Below, piece by piece: positions 62,001 through 64,000 of a stretch of 64,000 bases of DNA. A model generated the notes under the pieces. The model was not told the DNA's origin, did no database searches, and saw only the letters and a list, made by a program, of their open reading frames with translations. The DNA lies in the NCBI RefSeq assembly GCF_014831675.1, contig NZ_VJXY01000024.1, positions 1 to 64,000 on the forward strand, given 5' to 3'. The stretch comes from Komarekiella delphini-convector SJRDD-AB1. Its GTDB lineage: Bacteria; Cyanobacteriota; Cyanobacteriia; Cyanobacteriales; Nostocaceae. The translations under genes were made by a program, and so were the position numbers. The number at the start of each line of letters is the position of its first letter. The stretch's first letter is position 1.

Positions 62001-64000
62001 TGTCTGAGTTTCACCATTTACTGTAATACTTGCACCAACCTTGAGTTCCTTGGTGAAGGTGGTTTCTGTTCCCTGGATGGCGGTGAAATTTCTGGTAATT
62101 GTCCCTAATTCTGGTTGAAGATGGGAAGTAAATGTAGTAACTTCGGTGTTAGCTAAGCCAATATTATTACGTAACCAGCGATCGCCATTATCCCCAGACT
62201 GCACAACTCCACCCACATTCAAGACTTCGGCTCGAATGCGTTTACCGCTAATAACCACTGGATGCTGAGGCTGTAACCCTTTGATGTACTCACTTAGCAG
62301 TACTTTATTTGTCCAGATGGGGTCAAAAAAGATATTTTCTTGCTGTACCGCAACTGTTAATGGATCTTTAGTCAGTAAAAGCGTCTCACTTTGCGCCAGC
62401 ACCATCGTATCTCGCAGATTGAATTTCTCTAGCTGGCTAATTACTGTATCCGTGAGAATTCGCGTGATTTTCGTGTCTAAAGTGAAGTCCTTGCGCTGTG
62501 TTTCAACAACATCTGTGACTTTGCACAGTTGGAAGCGATTTTTATTATGTAACACCACCCAGCTATCAGCAATAATCCGGGGATAGAGTGTATCTAAATC
62601 AATTTTAAAATCTTGCCCCGGTTGTGGAGTTGGAATATTGTAGTTTGTCCAGCCTGCTTCACTCACTTTCTCAAAACCAGTAAAGGCAGAACCCACAAAG
62701 ATTTGGTTTGGATTGGCGACAACAGATTTTACACAAGCTGTAACGGCAGTCAAGTCAGGATTTTTCGAGGCACTACTAAATACAGTCCAGTTCTCGCCTT
62801 GGTCTATGGATTGGAAAACGCCGCTAGCTGTGAATGCAAACAGATTACCCGGTTGCTGACTCACTTGGTTGATTGCGATCGCCCACACATTGGTATCAAT
62901 TAAACCATTGTTTTTCTGTTCCCAGTTTCCCCCACTGCGCGATTGATAAACTCCATCGCTTGCAGCCACAAACGCATCATTGCCAAACGCTACCAGCGAT
63001 CTAATTACCTTATCTGTATCTGTGAGATTTGTGGGATTCCAGCTTTCTCCTTGGTTACTAGATTGGGAAATGCCGCGATCGGTTTTGGCAAAGATAAAAC
63101 CTGGACAAACTGCTAGCGATCGAACAACCTGATTAGATAAATTATTTTTACCGTCCCAATTATGCCCTTGATCATTGGAGCGATAAACTCCAACATCCGT
63201 CGCCGCAAAGATGTAATTCCCGCTACTACTCGTTAGCACGAGGGAGGAAGCACCAGGAGAACTGGAAGGACGAAACGCGATGAAAACCGTTCCAATTGGT
63301 AGGTTAATCTCTGCACCATTCGGCAACGGAGGAGGAGGATTGCGAAACGAATCGTTGATAGTGACTTGTGCTGGATTTGTAGCATTAACCGCAATGACAA
63401 ATCTAATTTGTTGCCCAACAACGATCGCATCTCCTGGTTGTAGGTTCAGGGGAATAATTCCGTCTCCCCTAGTAATCGTCATTGTGGTTCCATTTGTGGA
63501 TAGAGTTGGTGGCGTAAGGGTGAAATTATCAGTCGCCAAAGCATGAACAACTGTGTTGGGAATGCCCGTGATTTCCGGCTCCGAGGTTTGTGTCCCACCT
63601 GCTCCGCTAATCTTGACTTTCACCGAACCTATACCAATGGGCGACCAACTTTCGCCATCATCTGTAGAGCGAAATACACCCCCACCCGTGCTACCCGCCA
63701 ACAGTTCCCCATTCGATGCTGCCAGGATGGTTTGAATACTGAAATTCGTTAGTCCAGTGTTATTCAGCGTCCAGGTTTCGCCGTTGGTTTTAGAGCGAAA
63801 AATACCGAGGGGTGTTCCAGCAAACAAGGAACCTGTTTTGGGATTGGCGACGAGACAGCGAATGTCGAAACTCAGCAAACCTGTATTGACTGACTGCCAC
63901 TGAGAATTACTACCAACGTTGTAGCGATAAACGCCACCCTTAATTTTGCCGCCGTTTGCTAGCTTAATCTCGTCAGGCATGGTGTCCCAACGGGGGGCGT
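59034..64000 (-). CDS. Baseplate J-like protein with propeller and repeat modules (5'-partial)
   Basis: At least 1648 residues. The C-terminal ~400 residues match the baseplate assembly protein family of contractile systems: VVRATHGETIQEVLG, VNDVLWQEVPSLY, ISGARLPTGLENI, NPLPATGAADPETM and RIVSLQDYEDFARAFAGIGK. The N-terminal part carries about ten propeller-like blade motifs (RSTDDGESW, QSIDQGENW, RSLNNGSTW) and four copies of the TxFxxxLxxGxxITVxxQ module. An ATG occurs at 63980, but the frame stays open to the right edge (codons before it read APRWDT), and the usual N-terminal region of this family is missing here. I therefore treat the gene as continuing beyond the window, with the blades inserted inside a baseplate protein. 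Confidence 0.83.
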   Translation of the reverse strand, partial: APRWDTMPDEIKLANGGKIKGGVYRYNVGSNSQWQSVNTGLLSFDIRCLVANPKTGSLFAGTPLGIFRSKTNGETWTLNNTGLTNFSIQTILAASNGELLAGSTGGGVFRSTDDGESWSPIGIGSVKVKISGAGGTQTSEPEITGIPNTVVHALATDNFTLTPPTLSTNGTTMTITRGDGIIPLNLQPGDAIVVGQQIRFVIAVNATNPAQVTINDSFRNPPPPLPNGAEINLPIGTVFIAFRPSSSPGASSLVLTSSSGNYIFAATDVGVYRSNDQGHNWDGKNNLSNQVVRSLAVCPGFIFAKTDRGISQSSNQGESWNPTNLTDTDKVIRSLVAFGNDAFVAASDGVYQSRSGGNWEQKNNGLIDTNVWAIAINQVSQQPGNLFAFTASGVFQSIDQGENWTVFSSASKNPDLTAVTACVKSVVANPNQIFVGSAFTGFEKVSEAGWTNYNIPTPQPGQDFKIDLDTLYPRIIADSWVVLHNKNRFQLCKVTDVVETQRKDFTLDTKITRILTDTVISQLEKFNLRDTMVLAQSETLLLTKDPLTVAVQQENIFFDPIWTNKVLLSEYIKGLQPQHPVVISGKRIRAEVLNVGGVVQSGDNGDRWLRNNIGLANTEVTTFTSHLQPELGTITRNFTAIQGTETTFTKELKVGASITVNGETQTIDSIYSDTSLLVKTRFTNELSEVPFIYTGAGTGTIASSDTMIAGSNTVFTRELKVGAEIKVGEQSIKVKDIFSDTSLVLESAFSLDLPPGTTFTYEGEGTGRISSDRTAITGTNTEFLTLKVGQAITINNQTRVVTRVISETSLFVDADVDAIASQSFESNTLFVGTNGGGVFRSLNNGSTWEPINRGLTDLMIQAIATQTIQPETSDQSPTSGYRLFVGTANGVFQTEKEIQWQEVNTNLVYSDVRALIVIDSGDLLAGTLNGGVLRYANDGQTWMQTGLDVVDVQTLAVDSNGDIFAGTIADGVFRSTDQGITWKKLDAGLANPNVTSLVAYRKLGTGKVTSIDAKVLGLISEPDEPGTAFTTDFAVGDTITVAGQTRRVTKVISDIRLDIDRKFDREDITEASNFQVTRVLAGTAGSGIFRLKSNQEQNPIWEPVANNPTDLNILCLTIQPVTSDLFAGTASGGVFRSRDDGNLWKPSNAGLTSLDQQINPTGKVNTEFRAIAVLNQHLFAVGIGILISPDQLYTVPIRSGDRLQIMSPPIPLPEKGREEQAENLGQKWLLKDRDGFTGIVMTAEMEDIRLLGATAEDEAVSEMNAIAIPPSDQQEPLLTFTEPIQNSYDPQTVQIYANVVRATHGETIQEVLGNGDGTVANQKFILNKPPLTYISASTPSGSQTTLQIRVNDVLWQEVPSLYQRSPLEQVYITRIANDQTVTITSGDGISGARLPTGLENITATYRSGIGLAGRVGANQLTLLKTRPLGISEVTNPLPATGAADPETMLEAQTSAPLTIRTLGRIVSLQDYEDFARAFAGIGKAQAKLLWAGETQQVHITVAAIGGAAVLPDSALYINLVKAIDDARDPVQQVQVDSYEPLAFNLEAKLLIDQRYLPDKVLAQVKAALMKRFTFEQRDFGQDVTTAEAIATLQAVTGVVAVDLDALHRRDLTRSLESSVSALPARWDVVNRQIQPAQLLAISPAGISLRVEASL

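Noticed and set aside
50189-64000. Integrated prophage
   Set aside because: No integrase, terminase, capsid or lysis gene is visible; the domain set (baseplate J, gpI, DUF6519) fits a domesticated contractile injection system better. The upstream part is outside the window.

Overview
The window is a chromosomal segment of a filamentous, probably heterocyst-forming cyanobacterium (Nostoc/Calothrix type). The evidence is oxygenic photosynthesis genes (psbA, psbO, psbEFLJ, psaI, ycf48, rubA, ndhCKJ), very many GCGATCGC (HIP1) octamers, heptanucleotide-type tandem repeats, a PEP-CTERM protein, and large WD40 and TPR signalling proteins. No rRNA, tRNA, insertion sequence, integrase or CRISPR array was recognised.

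Layout. 1-10.4 kb holds core genes: the start of psbA (minus strand), a CofG-type deazaflavin synthase subunit, hflX (no canonical start codon at its conserved N-terminus), a PEP-CTERM protein, grxC-gshB, and ftsQ-ftsZ on the minus strand. 11.1-17.7 kb is a two-gene signalling or conflict module: a P-loop ATPase followed by a 1677-residue protein with an N-terminal domain, TPR-like region, nSTAND-type NTPase and 14 WD40 repeats. 17.9-30.5 kb is a photosynthesis and regulation block: psbO, sigF, a PilP-like lipoprotein, a large acidic cyanobacterial protein, psaI convergent with rubA-ycf48-psbEFLJ, and then ndhCKJ. 30.6-39.5 kb is an accessory island: a restriction-modification system (HTH controller, HNH-type nuclease, single-chain HsdM-HsdS-like methylase), an antitoxin-like remnant, a 21-bp tandem repeat, a second ATPase plus TPR-protein module, and an Rpn/DUF2887-type protein. 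39.5-46.3 kb is nutrient acquisition: pstSCAB, an SbpA-like sulfate-binding protein and a PsiE-family protein. 46.4-49.6 kb holds a TPR protein and an EF-G-like GTPase with an altered G3 motif. 49.9-50.1 kb is a nested inverted-repeat (MITE-like) element. 50.2-64.0 kb is part of a contractile-injection-system or phage-tail-like baseplate cluster on the minus strand. It encodes a baseplate-J-like protein (open at the right edge), a tail-protein-I-like protein and a DUF6519/fibre protein with a C-terminal S74-type chaperone.

Working together. rubA, ycf48 and psbEFLJ serve photosystem II assembly; psbO and psbA supply the oxygen-evolving core; ndhCKJ encode the hydrophilic NDH-1 module. The pst operon and PsiE suggest a phosphate-responsive neighbourhood.

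Most unusual content. First, two paralogous but differently equipped modules each pair a GHxGCGKST ATPase with a protein sharing a related N-terminal domain, fused to WD40 blades in one and kinesin-light-chain-like TPRs in the other. Second, the two giant baseplate proteins carry many BNR-like propeller blades interleaved with a repeated beta module. Both are inferences from reading the translated sequence and need profile searches to confirm.
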